Notes: generated by a model not told the origin, from the letters alone. A stretch of 64,000 nt of DNA from Lysobacter arseniciresistens ZS79 (GCF_000768335.1 NZ_AVPT01000001.1:62001-126000), one strand, 5' to 3'; positions 19,641 through 28,970 are shown, numbered from the stretch's first letter. A program made the numbers and translations.

Positions 19641-20782
19641 ACGATCGCCACCGGATAGGAGCCCAGCACCCGCACCTCCTGCGCGAACTCGGCGAGCTCA
19701 TCCAGCGCCCGCCGCATCGCGTCCTCGTTGGCATGCCCGCCCACGTCGATGAAGAACGCGTACTGCCAGCGCCCGGTGTGGCCGGGACGCGACTCGATGC
19801 GGTTCATGCTCAGCCCGTGGCGGGCGAACGGCGCCAGCACGTGGTGCAGCGCGCCCGGCTGGTCCTTGATGAACACCAGCAGCGAGGTGCGGTCGTTGCC
19901 GGACGGCGGGAACAGCTCGCGGCCGAGCACCAGGAAGCGCGTGGTGTTGTCCGGCCGGTCCTCGATCGGCCCGGCGACGTTCTTCAGGCCGTACACCGTG
20001 GCCGCGCTGATGCCGGCGATGGCCGCGGCGTCGTCGGCATTGCGGGCGCGCCGGGCGGCCTCGGCATTGCTGGCCACCGGGATCTTCTCGGCATCCGGCA
20101 GGTACTGCCGCAGCCACGCCTTGCACTGCGCGAACGACTGCGGATGCGAGTACACCCGCTCGATGTCCTCGATCCGGCCGCCGCGCGACAGCAGGTGCTG
20201 GTGCACGCGCATCTCGACCTCGCCGCAGATGCGCACGCGGGAGGTCAGGAACATGTCGAGGGTCGACTGGATCGTGCCCTGGGTGGAGTTCTCCACCGGC
20301 ACCACGCCGAAGTCGGCCGCGCCGGATTCGACCTCGCCGAACACCTCCTCCAGGCTGACCAGCGGCAGCCCGTGGATCGAGTGGCCGAAGTGCTTGTAGA
20401 CGGCCTGCTGCGAATGCGTGCCCTCGGGGCCGAGGAAGCCGATCTTGAGCGGCTCCTGCTGGGCCAGGCACGCCGACATGATCTCGCGGAACAGGCGCAC
20501 CAGCGCGCCATCGTCGAGCGGTCCCTCGTTGCGGTCGACCACCCGCCGCAGCACCTGCGCCTCGCGCTCGGGCCGGTAGTAGTCGATCGCCGCGGCCAGC
20601 TCGCCCTTGGCGCGACCGACCTGGCCCGCGAACTGCGCGCGCTCGGTGATCAGGGCCTGGATTTCACGGTCTATGCCGTCGATGCGCTCGCGCAGGGCCT
20701 GCAGTTCGGGGCTGGCGGGCGTCGCGGCGGTGTTCCGGGGCTCGTCGGCCGCGGCGGCTTGGCGGGGGTGGTCGGTACTCAT
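19637..20782 (-). CDS. pheA: Bifunctional chorismate mutase/prephenate dehydratase (P-protein)
   Basis: Makes phenylpyruvate from chorismate for phenylalanine. It is 381 residues. The chorismate mutase domain (about 25-115) begins LRERIDGIDREIQALI; the prephenate dehydratase domain (about 112-290) has IGFLGPEGTHSQQAVYKHFG and VPVENSTQGTIQSTLDMF. The C-terminal ACT domain (about 300-375) has the Phe-binding ESRP motif in MNRIESRPG, so feedback inhibition by phenylalanine is expected. It overlaps hisC by four bases. tyrA is not in this operon. Confidence 0.96.
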   Translation of the reverse strand: MSTDHPRQAAAADEPRNTAATPASPELQALRERIDGIDREIQALITERAQFAGQVGRAKGELAAAIDYYRPEREAQVLRRVVDRNEGPLDDGALVRLFREIMSACLAQQEPLKIGFLGPEGTHSQQAVYKHFGHSIHGLPLVSLEEVFGEVESGAADFGVVPVENSTQGTIQSTLDMFLTSRVRICGEVEMRVHQHLLSRGGRIEDIERVYSHPQSFAQCKAWLRQYLPDAEKIPVASNAEAARRARNADDAAAIAGISAATVYGLKNVAGPIEDRPDNTTRFLVLGRELFPPSGNDRTSLLVFIKDQPGALHHVLAPFARHGLSMNRIESRPGHTGRWQYAFFIDVGGHANEDAMRRALDELAEFAQEVRVLGSYPVAIV

Positions 20783-20924
20783 TTACGTTCCGGGCGGGAT
20801 GCGTGGGGTGGGCGCTACAGGCACGCGCCGGATGACCGGCACGCCGCCCCGAGGATGACACGCCGCCGCGCCTCCCGGGTACGCCGGAACGGCGCGTTCG
20901 CCATTCCGCCATTCCCGGCCGTCA

Positions 20925-22010
20925 TCAGCCGTGGCGCTTCTGGAAATCGCCCATGAACGCGACCAGTGCCTGTACGCCCTCCTCGGGCATCGCGTTGTAG
21001 ATCGACGCCCGCATCCCGCCGAGCGCGCGGTGGCCCTTCAGCGCGATCAGCCCGGCCTCCTTCGCCTCGGCGAGGAACGTCTTGTCGAGCGCATCGTCGT
21101 GCAGGAAGAACGGCACGTTCATGCGCGAGCGTGCCGCCACCGCGACCTCGTTGCGATAGAACCCGCCCGAGCCGTCGATCGCGCCGTACAGCGCCGCCGC
21201 CTTGCGTGCGTTGCGCCGCGCGAACTCCTCGACGCCGCCCTCGGCCAGCATCCACTTGAACACCAACCCGGCCAGGTACCAGTTGAACGTCGGCGGGGTG
21301 TTGAGCATCGAGCCGGCCTGCGCATGGCGGGCGTAGTCGAAGATCGGTGCGCGTGCGTGGCCGGTGCGCTCGAGCAGGTCGCGGCGGACGATCACCACGC
21401 TCACGCCGACCGGACCGAGGTTTTTCTGCGCGCCGGCGTAGATCACCCCGTAGCGCGACACGTCGAGCGGCCCCGCGGCGATGCTGGAACTGAAGTCGGC
21501 CACCAGCGGCGCGTCACCGACATCGGGCGTGTGCTGGAACTCGACGCCGTGGATGGTCTCGTTGGCCGTGACGTGGACGTACGCCGCGCCATCGGTGAGC
21601 CGCCAGTCGGTCGCCGGCGGAATGTCGCGGAAGCCGCCGCCGTCGCCATCCGCGGCGACGTTGACCGCCACGTAGGGCTGCGCCTGCTTGATCGCGGTCT
21701 TGCCCCAGTGACCGGTCACCACGTAGTCCGCCACCTGGCCCGGCGCGGCGAGGTTGAGGGCGAGCAAGGCCTGCTGCGTCGTCGCGCCGCCGGACAGGAA
21801 CAGCACCGCATGGCTGTCGGGAATCGACATCAGCGTGCGCAGGTCGGCCTCGGCCTCGGTCGCGACCTGCATGAACTCCGGCCCGCGGTGGCTCAGCTCG
21901 ATGATCGACGCGCGGGCGCCGCGCCAGTCGAGCAGTTCCTCGCCGGCCTGGCGCAGTACGGATTCGGGCAGGGTCGCGGGGCCGGCACTGAAGTTGTACG
22001 CGCGGGTCAT
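20925..22010 (-). CDS. serC: Phosphoserine aminotransferase
   Basis: PLP enzyme that makes phosphoserine (serine path) and 4-phosphohydroxythreonine (pyridoxal phosphate path). It is 361 residues with the N-terminal signature [13 protein letters not shown], and Lys196 in [12 protein letters not shown] forms the Schiff base. ATG 22010 was chosen; the frame stays open for 41 codons upstream without family similarity. It is the first gene of the run serC-pheA-hisC-aroA. A 142-bp gap separates it from pheA, so pheA may also have its own promoter. Confidence 0.96.
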   Translation of the reverse strand: MTRAYNFSAGPATLPESVLRQAGEELLDWRGARASIIELSHRGPEFMQVATEAEADLRTLMSIPDSHAVLFLSGGATTQQALLALNLAAPGQVADYVVTGHWGKTAIKQAQPYVAVNVAADGDGGGFRDIPPATDWRLTDGAAYVHVTANETIHGVEFQHTPDVGDAPLVADFSSSIAAGPLDVSRYGVIYAGAQKNLGPVGVSVVIVRRDLLERTGHARAPIFDYARHAQAGSMLNTPPTFNWYLAGLVFKWMLAEGGVEEFARRNARKAAALYGAIDGSGGFYRNEVAVAARSRMNVPFFLHDDALDKTFLAEAKEAGLIALKGHRALGGMRASIYNAMPEEGVQALVAFMGDFQKRHG

Positions 22011-22063
22011 GCGGGGAACTCCGTCAGAAAGGTCGGGAAGGTCGTATCGCCACCCGCCGGGAT

Positions 22064-22858
22064 TCAGCGGGTGCCGAACATCAACAGCAGGGTCAACGCG
22101 CCGGCGATCAGCAATGCGGCCAGCAACAGCCACGGGATGCGGCGCATCGACGAGGCGACTGGCGACGGTTTCGTCGCCGCGGCGTCGGTACTATCGGTAT
22201 CGTCGACGGGGACCGGCTCGACCGCCGCGCCCGGCGACATCGGCGCCTCGATCACGAAGCGGTGCTGGCCGCCGAACACCAGCTGGTCGCCGGGCTGCAG
22301 GAGCCCCTCGCCCACCGGATGGCCGTTGACCACCACCGTCCCGCCGCCGAGATCACGCAGCACGAGGCCGTCCTGGTGCGGCTCCAGCCGCGAGTGGCGA
22401 TCGGCGATCCCCGGTCCGTCGAGGCGGATATCGCATTCCACGTCGTGCCCGACCTCGCGCGCATGGTCGAGGCTGAAGCAGCGCCCGTGCGACGGCCCGC
22501 CGATGCCGCGCAGGACCGCCCGGCGGTCGCTCTCGCGCACGATCGGCACGCCCTGCGGCATCGGTTCCGGCGCGGGGCCGAGCAGCACCAGCTCAACCGC
22601 TTCGACGTGGATCGAATCGCCCGGCCGCAGCATCGCCATCTGCCGCACCGGGCGGCCGTTGACGTGCACCGCGCCATCGGCGGCACGCGACTGCAGCCAC
22701 ACGCCACGGCGGTCGACGCAGAACTGCACCAGCGCATCCTCGCGTCGCTCGACGCGGTCCAGCCGCCCTGCTCCCGAATGGCCGAACGCGTGGACGCCCC
22801 GGCCAAGGGCCAGGTCATCGCGGTCGTGGTCGGGGAATCGCAGGCTGATGGCATTCAC
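22064..22858 (-). CDS. Tandem FHA-domain protein with C-terminal membrane anchor
   Basis: 264-residue protein. The N-terminal half carries a degenerate FHA-like unit ([20 protein letters not shown] then [18 protein letters not shown]). The second FHA domain is clear (about 110-215: [60 protein letters not shown]). FHA domains bind phosphothreonine peptides. One transmembrane helix, [20 protein letters not shown], ends the protein, so the FHA units should face the cytoplasm. The start is taken as GTG 22858. No Ser/Thr kinase gene is nearby, so the partner is unknown. Confidence 0.82.
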   Translation of the reverse strand: MNAISLRFPDHDRDDLALGRGVHAFGHSGAGRLDRVERREDALVQFCVDRRGVWLQSRAADGAVHVNGRPVRQMAMLRPGDSIHVEAVELVLLGPAPEPMPQGVPIVRESDRRAVLRGIGGPSHGRCFSLDHAREVGHDVECDIRLDGPGIADRHSRLEPHQDGLVLRDLGGGTVVVNGHPVGEGLLQPGDQLVFGGQHRFVIEAPMSPGAAVEPVPVDDTDSTDAAATKPSPVASSMRRIPWLLLAALLIAGALTLLLMFGTR

Positions 22859-22951
22859 GCGGGCAGAATCTAGCACGCCCCCGACACCCCGCCCACGGGC
22901 TGTGAACCGCCGCCGGCGCACCGCACAATGGGCCGTCCAAAGGAGGCGCCC

Positions 22952-23224
22952 ATGGCAAGCATCGACATCCAGCATCCGCACACCCTGCCCCCCGCGCACG
23001 CGCGGCAGGCGGTGCAGGACGTGGCCGACAAACTCGTCGACCGGTTCGGCATGGAGTGCCGCTGGAACGGCGACATCCTCGATTTCACCCGCACCGGTGT
23101 CGACGGGCGCATCGCGCTGTTGCCGGGGCAGTTGCACGTCACCGCGCAGCTGGGCTTCCTGCTGGGCGCGATGAAGGGCCCGATCGAGGCGGAGATCCGC
23201 CGCATCCTCGACGAGCGGTTCTGA
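22952..23224 (+). CDS. Polyhydroxyalkanoic acid system family protein
   Basis: 90-residue cytoplasmic protein of the family named for an association with polyhydroxyalkanoate loci; biochemical role not established. Features are the DVADKLVDRFGMECRWNGDI stretch and an alpha/beta ending AEIRRILDERF. A strong Shine-Dalgarno AAAGGAGG precedes ATG 22952, which decides this start over upstream in-frame ATGs. No PHA synthase or phasin is in the window. It is divergent from the FHA protein. Confidence 0.82.
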   Translation: MASIDIQHPHTLPPAHARQAVQDVADKLVDRFGMECRWNGDILDFTRTGVDGRIALLPGQLHVTAQLGFLLGAMKGPIEAEIRRILDERF

Positions 23225-23325
23225 GCACTACCGGCAACTTGCCGGGACGTGCCGCACCTCACTTCGCGTTGCCGGTGCCGCACGTATATTGCGCGGACCT
23301 TCCGGCCCACAGGTAGAACCAGGGA

Positions 23326-24294
23326 ATGCCGACCATCCCCTTCGTCGTGACCATGCTGGTGATCGCCCTCCTCCTCGGCGCGGCCGCAAGCGCCTGGCTG
23401 TGGCGCGTGCAATGCCGGCGCTGGGTGGTGGAAGCCGGCCTGAAGACGCTGGCGGCGATGCGCTGGCGCGAGTTCTCGCGGTTCGTGATCGAAGCGCTGC
23501 AGGCGCAGGGCTTCGAGGCCAGCCGGCTGGAACCGGCGGCCGACCGCGGGCAGAAGGCCGACCTCCTGCTCAACCGCGACGACCAGACCTGGTTGCTGAC
23601 CTGCAAGCAGGGTGTCGACTACCGCATCGACCGCACGATGGTCGAAGACCTGCGGCAGGCGGTGCGCGCCAGCGGTGCCAGCGGCGGCATCCTCGCGACG
23701 CTCGGCCGGATCGAGCCGGATGCGCGCCGCAACGCCGGCGGCATCGAGCTGCTCGATGGCCCGATGCTGTGGACGCTGATCGACCCGCTGCTGCCGCCGA
23801 GCGTGCACAAGGACCTCGTTGCCGGTGCGCGGCGCCGGATGTGGCGGGCGATGGTGCTCGCGTGGATCGCGGCGCTGGTGCTGGGCCTGGCGCTCGCCCT
23901 GTTGCTGGCGCGGCACGCCACGCCCGATGCAAGCGTTTCCGCCCCGTCCGCAGCCACCCCGCAACCGGCCTCACCCGCAGCCACCGCCGATGTACCGGCC
24001 GCGACCTCCGCACCGGCGGCGACCCCGGACGCACCGGCCGAACAGCTCAGCGAAGACGAGCAGCGCGCCCGGATCGAGCGCGACGTGGGCGCTCTGCCAG
24101 GCGTCATCGAGGCAGGCTGGGCGACCCGGTCCACCCTGGTGGTGCAGCTGATGCCCGATGCCACCGAGGCCCACATCGACGGGATCTGCAGCGTGATGGA
24201 GCGCAGCCAGGCACTGGGCGCATCCCGCGTGCAGCTGCAGCCGGCGCCGTCCACCGGCCAGCCGGTGCGCTTCATGCAGTGCCGACCCTATTGA
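23326..24294 (+). CDS. Membrane protein with degenerate Mrr-like nuclease domain
   Basis: 322 residues. TM1 is at about 5-27 (FVVTMLVIALLLGAAASAWL) and TM2 at about 175-195 (MVLAWIAALVLGLALALLLA). Between them (44-150) is a restriction-endonuclease-like fold: FSRFVIEALQAQGFEASRLE, GQKADLLLNRDDQTWLLTCK, MVEDLRQAVRASGASGGIL. In Mrr-type enzymes the core is D...(E/Q)xK; here Asp79 and Lys94 are present but the acidic/Gln position is Thr92, so catalysis may be lost. The C-terminal periplasmic part (230-322) has no recognised domain. It lies just before a tRNA-Val gene. Substrate and role unknown. Confidence 0.72.
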   Translation: MPTIPFVVTMLVIALLLGAAASAWLWRVQCRRWVVEAGLKTLAAMRWREFSRFVIEALQAQGFEASRLEPAADRGQKADLLLNRDDQTWLLTCKQGVDYRIDRTMVEDLRQAVRASGASGGILATLGRIEPDARRNAGGIELLDGPMLWTLIDPLLPPSVHKDLVAGARRRMWRAMVLAWIAALVLGLALALLLARHATPDASVSAPSAATPQPASPAATADVPAATSAPAATPDAPAEQLSEDEQRARIERDVGALPGVIEAGWATRSTLVVQLMPDATEAHIDGICSVMERSQALGASRVQLQPAPSTGQPVRFMQCRPY

Positions 24295-24307
24295 GGCGTT
24301 TGGAGGC

Positions 24308-24336
24308 TTGCCGGCGACCGTGGCGGCCAGTAAACT
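24308..24336 (+). promoter_or_regulatory. Promoter of tRNA-Val
   Basis: TTGCCG and TAAACT separated by 17 bp, with the -10 box ending 27 bp before the tRNA 5' end. Good spacing and position for a housekeeping sigma factor promoter. Confidence 0.65.
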
Positions 24337-24363
24337 GCGCGGCCCAGCAGTAACGCAGTATTC

Positions 24364-24438
24364 GGGCGGTTAGCTCAGCGGTAGAGCATTGCCTTCACAC
24401 GGCAAGGGTCGCAGGTTCGATCCCTGCACCGCCCACCA
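24364..24438 (+). tRNA. tRNA-Val (anticodon CAC)
   Basis: 75 bases with acceptor GGGCGGT/ACCGCCC, anticodon loop TTCACAC giving CAC, T-loop GGTTCGATCCC and encoded CCA. Confidence 0.97.
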
Positions 24439-24448
24439 GCAGTACCGG

Positions 24449-24473
24449 AGCCGGCCCCGCGCCGGCTTTTTTG
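24449..24473 (+). terminator. Terminator after tRNA-Val
   Basis: AGCCGGC/GCCGGCT hairpin followed by a run of T, 10 bp after the tRNA end. Confidence 0.85.
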
Positions 24474-24506
24474 TGCCCGCGGCACGGACCTGTCAGGAGC
24501 ATTGGC

Positions 24507-24860
24507 ATGCACCCCACCCGCCTGTACCACAACCCCCGCTGCTCCAAGTCGCGAGGTGCGTTGGAGCTGCTGCGCGAACGCGGCATCGAGCCGCAGATCG
24601 TCGCCTACCTCGACACGCCGCCGACAGAAGACGAACTGCGACAACTGGTCGCGATGCTCGGCCTGCCGGCGCGCACGCTGCTGCGCACCGGCGAAAGCGA
24701 ATACGCCGAACTCGGGCTCGACGACCCGGCACTGACGGACGAGCGGATCATCGCCGCGATGGCGACGCACCCCCGGTTGATCGAGCGCCCGGTCTTCGTC
24801 CACGGCGGTCGCGCCGTGATCGGCCGCCCGCCGGAACGCGTGCTCGAACTGCTCGACTGA
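24507..24860 (+). CDS. ArsC/YfgD-family glutaredoxin-dependent reductase
   Basis: 117-residue thioredoxin-fold protein of the ArsC family. The catalytic Cys12 is in YHNPRCSKSRGALELL, and the C-terminal IERPVFVHGGRAVIGRPPE carries the family Arg residues that bind oxyanion. It could reduce arsenate with glutathione/glutaredoxin, but no arsenite pump or ArsR gene is nearby. Stand-alone members such as E. coli YfgD have no proven arsenate role. RBS CAGGAG precedes ATG 24507. Confidence 0.88.
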   Translation: MHPTRLYHNPRCSKSRGALELLRERGIEPQIVAYLDTPPTEDELRQLVAMLGLPARTLLRTGESEYAELGLDDPALTDERIIAAMATHPRLIERPVFVHGGRAVIGRPPERVLELLD

Positions 24861-24866
24861 GTCGCC

Positions 24867-26492
24867 TCAGAACGACTTGCTCTGCCGCATCCGGCGTACC
24901 CGCTCGGGCGCGCAGAACGAGTCGCTGCGCGCACTCGCCCAGAACGCCTTGAACACCGAGTGCTCCGGGATGCCCGCGAGCAGCTCGCCCGGCTCGAGGA
25001 AGCGGAACAGCGCCGCCAGCGAGCGCACCTCGGTCGGCGTCACCCGACGCATGATGTGTTCGGGACCGATCTCGCGCGGGTGCTCCAGGCCGGCCGCGCA
25101 GATCAGGTCGCGCAGCGCCCGCACCGTGTTGTGGTGGAAGTTGTGGACGCGCACCGCCTTGTCGGTGACGTCCAGCCCACGCCAGCGGCGCGGGTCCTGG
25201 GTGGCGACGCCGGTCGGGCAATGGTCGGTGTGGCAGGCCTGGGCCTGGATGCAGCCGACCGCGAACATGAAGCCGCGCCCCGCGTTGCACCAGTCCGCGC
25301 CCATCGCCAGCGTGCGCGCGATGTCGAACGCGCTGGTGATCTTGCCGGCCGACGCCAGCCGCAGATTGTCGCGCAGTTCCAGCCCGACCAGGGTGTTGTG
25401 AACCAGCATCAGCGCCTCGTGCATCGGCACGCCGACGTGGTCGATGAATTCCGCCGGCGATGCGCCGGTACCGCCCTCGGCGCCGTCGACCACGATGAAG
25501 TCCGGCAGGATCCCGGTTTCCTTCATCGCCTTGGCGATGCCGAACCACTCCCAAGGGTGGCCGATCGCAAGCTTGAAGCCGGTCGGCTTGCCGCCGGAAA
25601 GCTCACGCAAGCGGGCAACGAACTCGAGCAGCCCGACCGGTGTCGAGAACGCGCTGTGCTGCGCCGGCGACACGCACTCCACGCCCGGCGGCACACCGCG
25701 GGTCACCGCGATCTCGGGGCTGACCTTGGGCGCCGGCAGCACCCCGCCGTGGCCCGGCTTGGCGCCCTGCGACAGCTTCACCTCGATCATCTTGACCTGC
25801 GGGTCGATGGCGTTCTCGACGAAGCGCTCGACGCTGAAGTTGCCCTCGTGGTCGCGGCAACCGAAGTAGCCCGAACCGATCTCCCACACCAGGTCGCCGC
25901 CGTGTTCGCGGTGGTACGGCGAAATCGAACCCTCGCCGGTGTCGTGGTAGAAGCCGCCCGCCTTCGCGCCCTTGTTGAGCGCGCGGATCGCGTTGGCCGA
26001 CAGCGAACCGAAGCTCATCGCCGAGATGTTGAACACGCTCGCCGAGTACGGCTGCGCTGTGTTCTCGCCGACCAGCACCCGGAAGTCCGGGTCGACGTGC
26101 TGGCTCGGCACCATCGAATGGTTGATCCACTCGTAATCCGGGCCGTAGACGTCCTGCAGGGTGCCGAACGGACGGGTGTCGATCACCGACTTGGAGCGCT
26201 GGTAGACCAGTGCGCGCTGCAGCCGCGAGAACGGTACCTCCGCGGTGTCGGCCTGGATGAAGTACTGCCGCATTTCCGGGCCGATCGACTCCAGCCCGTA
26301 GCGGAAGTGCGCCAGCAGCGGGTAGTTGCGACGCAGCGTGCTGCGCGTCTGCAGCAGGTCCCAGGTGCCCAGTGCGGCCAGCGCGCCGGACACGAGGAGC
26401 AGCCACATCCAGTCGCGATCCAGCACGAGCGTCATCAGCGCCGGCAGCAGCGTCAGGGCGAGCGCGGCGATGTAGAGGGCATAACGCGACAT
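24867..26492 (-). CDS. FMN-binding glutamate synthase-family membrane protein
   Basis: 541 residues. Two N-terminal transmembrane helices (about 4-22 and 28-46) precede a domain like the FMN/Fe-S synthase domain of the large glutamate synthase subunit (SAMSFGSLSANAIRALNKGA; GHGGVLPAPKVSPEIA; VVDGAEGGTGASPAEFIDHV). The Cys cluster CIQAQACHTDHCPTG matches the [3Fe-4S] site. It lacks the glutaminase domain, so it is not a full glutamate synthase; similar stand-alone proteins are of unknown reaction. ATG 26492 follows the good RBS GGGAGA. Confidence 0.88.
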   Translation of the reverse strand: MSRYALYIAALALTLLPALMTLVLDRDWMWLLLVSGALAALGTWDLLQTRSTLRRNYPLLAHFRYGLESIGPEMRQYFIQADTAEVPFSRLQRALVYQRSKSVIDTRPFGTLQDVYGPDYEWINHSMVPSQHVDPDFRVLVGENTAQPYSASVFNISAMSFGSLSANAIRALNKGAKAGGFYHDTGEGSISPYHREHGGDLVWEIGSGYFGCRDHEGNFSVERFVENAIDPQVKMIEVKLSQGAKPGHGGVLPAPKVSPEIAVTRGVPPGVECVSPAQHSAFSTPVGLLEFVARLRELSGGKPTGFKLAIGHPWEWFGIAKAMKETGILPDFIVVDGAEGGTGASPAEFIDHVGVPMHEALMLVHNTLVGLELRDNLRLASAGKITSAFDIARTLAMGADWCNAGRGFMFAVGCIQAQACHTDHCPTGVATQDPRRWRGLDVTDKAVRVHNFHHNTVRALRDLICAAGLEHPREIGPEHIMRRVTPTEVRSLAALFRFLEPGELLAGIPEHSVFKAFWASARSDSFCAPERVRRMRQSKSF

Positions 26493-26567
26493 GGAATCTC
26501 CCGTGGACCGGACACCCAAGGATAACCGCGCCCCCCGAGCCCGGCCGGGATGGTGGGTGCGCCGCGC

Positions 26568-27791
26568 CTATTGGCCGTCGGTGTCGACCGGCGTGGCCGG
26601 CGTCGCTTCGCGCAGCGCGGCCAGCAGCCCCTGGCTCGCGCGTCCGTCGACGGTGCGGCCCAGTCGTTGCTGTTCGACCCTGATCGCGGCACGCGAACCG
26701 GCACCGATGATGCCGTCCACCTCGCCGATGTCGTGCCCGCGCTGCAGCAGGATCCGTTGCAGCTCGCGCCGCTCCCGTCGCGACAGGCCCGGGTCGTCGG
26801 TCGGCCAGTCGCGCACCAGTCCGCCCTGTCCGCGCAAGCGATCGGAAAGCAGCGCGATCGCGAACGCGTAGCTCTCGGCGGCGTTGTACGAATAGATCGC
26901 GTCGAAATTGCGGAACACCAGGAAGGCCGGCCCGTCCCTGCCCGCCGGCATCACCAGCGCCGTGCGCCTCGCATCCGGCGCGATCGCGCTGCCGTCGACG
27001 CGGGTGATGCCCTGCCCGACCCAGTGCGACAGCGGCCGGCGATGGGTGCGTCCGCTCGGGCCGGCATAGCCGCGCGGCACCGCGACCTCGTAACCCCACG
27101 GGTTGCCGGTCTGCCAGCCGGCACGCTTCAGGTAGTTGGCGGTCGACGCCAGCGCGTCGGGGATGCTGCCGACCAGGTCGCGCCGGCCGTCACCGTCGAA
27201 GTCCACCGCAAGGCGGCGGTAGGTCGACGGGATGAACTGGGTGTGGCCGAAAGCGCCGGCCCACGAGCCGACCAGCCGCTCGGGCGCGACGTCGCCGTCG
27301 CGGATGATGCGCAGCGTCGCGAACAGCTCGTCGCGGAAGAAATCCTGCCGCCGTCCCATGCATGACAGTGTCGACAGCGACTGCAGCAGCGGCCGCTTGC
27401 CGAAGGTGTCGCCGAAGTCGCTCTCCACGCCCCAGACCGCGACCACCGTGGCCGGGTCGACGCCGTAGGCCTTGCGTACACGCTCCAGCGTGGCCGCGTG
27501 CTGCTCGAGCATGGCCTTGCCATCGGCGACGCGCTCCTGGTCGACCAGTCCGGCCAGGTAGTCCCAGATCGGCGTCCTGAACTCCGGCTGCGCGTCAAGC
27601 AGCCGCAGCACCGTGGTATCGGGCACCACGTCGCGCACGTGCCGGTTGAACAGCGCCCGGTCGATACCCTCGCGGCTCGCCCGGGTCTCGAGGCTGTCCA
27701 GGCAGCGGTCGTAGGCGGCTGCGTCGTAGGGAGGCACCGTGGCAGCCTGCGGCGCCGCGGCCATGGCGATGGCGAGCAGGTTCGGAAGCAT
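26568..27791 (-). CDS. Lytic murein transglycosylase, MltB type, with peptidoglycan-binding domain
   Basis: Cleaves peptidoglycan glycan strands to 1,6-anhydro-muropeptides in the periplasm. It is 407 residues with a short signal peptide (about 1-18, no lipobox Cys) and an SLT_2/MltB catalytic domain with Glu123 in VAVWGVESDFGDTFG. AGAFGHTQFIPSTYRRLAVD and GYAGPSGRTHR are further family marks. A C-terminal PG_binding_1 domain (about 340-395; LQRILLQRGHDIGEVDGIIG) binds the wall. It is soluble rather than lipid-anchored, unlike E. coli MltB. Confidence 0.9.
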   Translation of the reverse strand: MLPNLLAIAMAAAPQAATVPPYDAAAYDRCLDSLETRASREGIDRALFNRHVRDVVPDTTVLRLLDAQPEFRTPIWDYLAGLVDQERVADGKAMLEQHAATLERVRKAYGVDPATVVAVWGVESDFGDTFGKRPLLQSLSTLSCMGRRQDFFRDELFATLRIIRDGDVAPERLVGSWAGAFGHTQFIPSTYRRLAVDFDGDGRRDLVGSIPDALASTANYLKRAGWQTGNPWGYEVAVPRGYAGPSGRTHRRPLSHWVGQGITRVDGSAIAPDARRTALVMPAGRDGPAFLVFRNFDAIYSYNAAESYAFAIALLSDRLRGQGGLVRDWPTDDPGLSRRERRELQRILLQRGHDIGEVDGIIGAGSRAAIRVEQQRLGRTVDGRASQGLLAALREATPATPVDTDGQ

Positions 27792-27847
27792 GGCCGAACC
27801 TTATCGACCCCCGTCGTGACGGCGCCGTGGTCGGGGCGTGGCCGCGG

Positions 27848-28879
27848 TCAGGTAGCCGCGCGGACCAGCAGGTAGCCGCCCACGCTGAGCCACAGGAACA
27901 GCACGCCGGCCAGCAGCAGCGGCCGCGGCCCGAGCGCACGCAGCTTGGCGACGCGCGTCTCCACGCCCAGCGCGGCCATCGCGGTGGCCAGCAGCAGCGT
28001 GTCCAGCGTCAGCAGCGCCGACTTCCACGACGGCGGCAGCTCCACCAGCGAGTTGAATGCGACGACGGCGAGGAAGCCCAGCGCGAACCACGGGATCACC
28101 ATCGCCCGCTCGCCACCGTTGGCGCGCGCCTCGTGCCAGCCGAGCGCCAGCAGCACCGGCACCAGCAGCAGCACGCGGGTCAGCTTGACGATCACCGCGG
28201 CGTCGGCGGTCTCCGGGCTGACCGCGCTGCCGACCGCCACCACCTGCGCCACCTCGTGCACGGTCGCGCCGGCGTACAGGCCGAACGCCGCCGGGTCGAG
28301 CCCGATGTGCGGATACAGCGCCGGATACAGGAAGATGTTGAGCGTGCCGAACAGCACCACCGTCGCCACCGCGATGGCGACCTTGCTCGGTTCGGCGCGG
28401 ATCACGCGCTCCACCGCCAGCACCGCGGCCGCGCCACAGATCGCACTGCCGGCCGCGGTCAGCATCGCCGTGTGGCGGTCCAGCCCGAACCAGCGGCGCC
28501 CCGCCCAGGTGCCCAACAGCAGGGTCGAGACGACCACCACCAGGTCGACCAGCAGCCCGGCAACGCCGATCGCTGCGATGTCCTGGAAGCTCAATCGCAA
28601 CCCGTACAGCACCACGCCCGCACGCAGCAGTTGTCGCTGAGACAGGTGCAGCCCGGGACCGAGGCTGGCCGGCAGCCGCGCACCCAACACGTTGCCGACC
28701 AGCAGGCCAAGCACGATCGCGCAGGTCAGCGCGCTCAGCTGCCAGCGCGCCAGCCACGGCAGGTCGGCCAGCCACAGCCCGGCAAGCCCCAGCGCGAGCG
28801 CGAGCGCGAGGCCCGGCAGCAGGCGCGGCCCGGGACGCAGGGACTCGGGGATCAGGCGGGAGGCGACGGTCTGGGGCAT
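27848..28879 (-). CDS. yeiH: YeiH-family putative inner-membrane exporter
   Basis: 343-residue protein with about ten hydrophobic helices, of the UPF0324/YeiH (conserved hypothetical 698) family often described as putative sulfate or sulfonate exporters. Family marks are TCAIVLGLLVGNVLGARLPA, GSAICGAAAVLAVERVIRAE and YAGATVHEVAQVVAVGSAVS. It is divergent from a LysR gene resembling YeiE; the same divergent pair exists in E. coli. Transport activity is not proven for the family. Confidence 0.86.
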   Translation of the reverse strand: MPQTVASRLIPESLRPGPRLLPGLALALALGLAGLWLADLPWLARWQLSALTCAIVLGLLVGNVLGARLPASLGPGLHLSQRQLLRAGVVLYGLRLSFQDIAAIGVAGLLVDLVVVVSTLLLGTWAGRRWFGLDRHTAMLTAAGSAICGAAAVLAVERVIRAEPSKVAIAVATVVLFGTLNIFLYPALYPHIGLDPAAFGLYAGATVHEVAQVVAVGSAVSPETADAAVIVKLTRVLLLVPVLLALGWHEARANGGERAMVIPWFALGFLAVVAFNSLVELPPSWKSALLTLDTLLLATAMAALGVETRVAKLRALGPRPLLLAGVLFLWLSVGGYLLVRAAT

Positions 28880-28970
28880 GGCGGTCGGGGACGGCGGGTG
28901 GCGTGCATGCTCCGCGTTGCCGCCTCCTCAGTACAGTTGATATTACTTAGCGGCATGATCAAATAACCTG
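28880..28970. promoter_or_regulatory. yeiH/yeiE divergent control region
   Basis: 91 bp, distinctly AT-richer near 28932-28968 (TTGATATTACTTAGCGGCAT region), which fits overlapping divergent promoters and a LysR operator. No specific site could be fixed. Confidence 0.4.

Noticed and set aside
23289-24353. Alternative 354-codon frame overlapping the Mrr-like gene
   Set aside because: It is offset by one frame, Arg/Pro-rich, and lacks the hydrophobic helices and fold pattern of the accepted frame.
24507-24860. An arsenic resistance operon
   Set aside because: The ArsC-like gene is alone; there is no arsR, arsB or acr3 near it.
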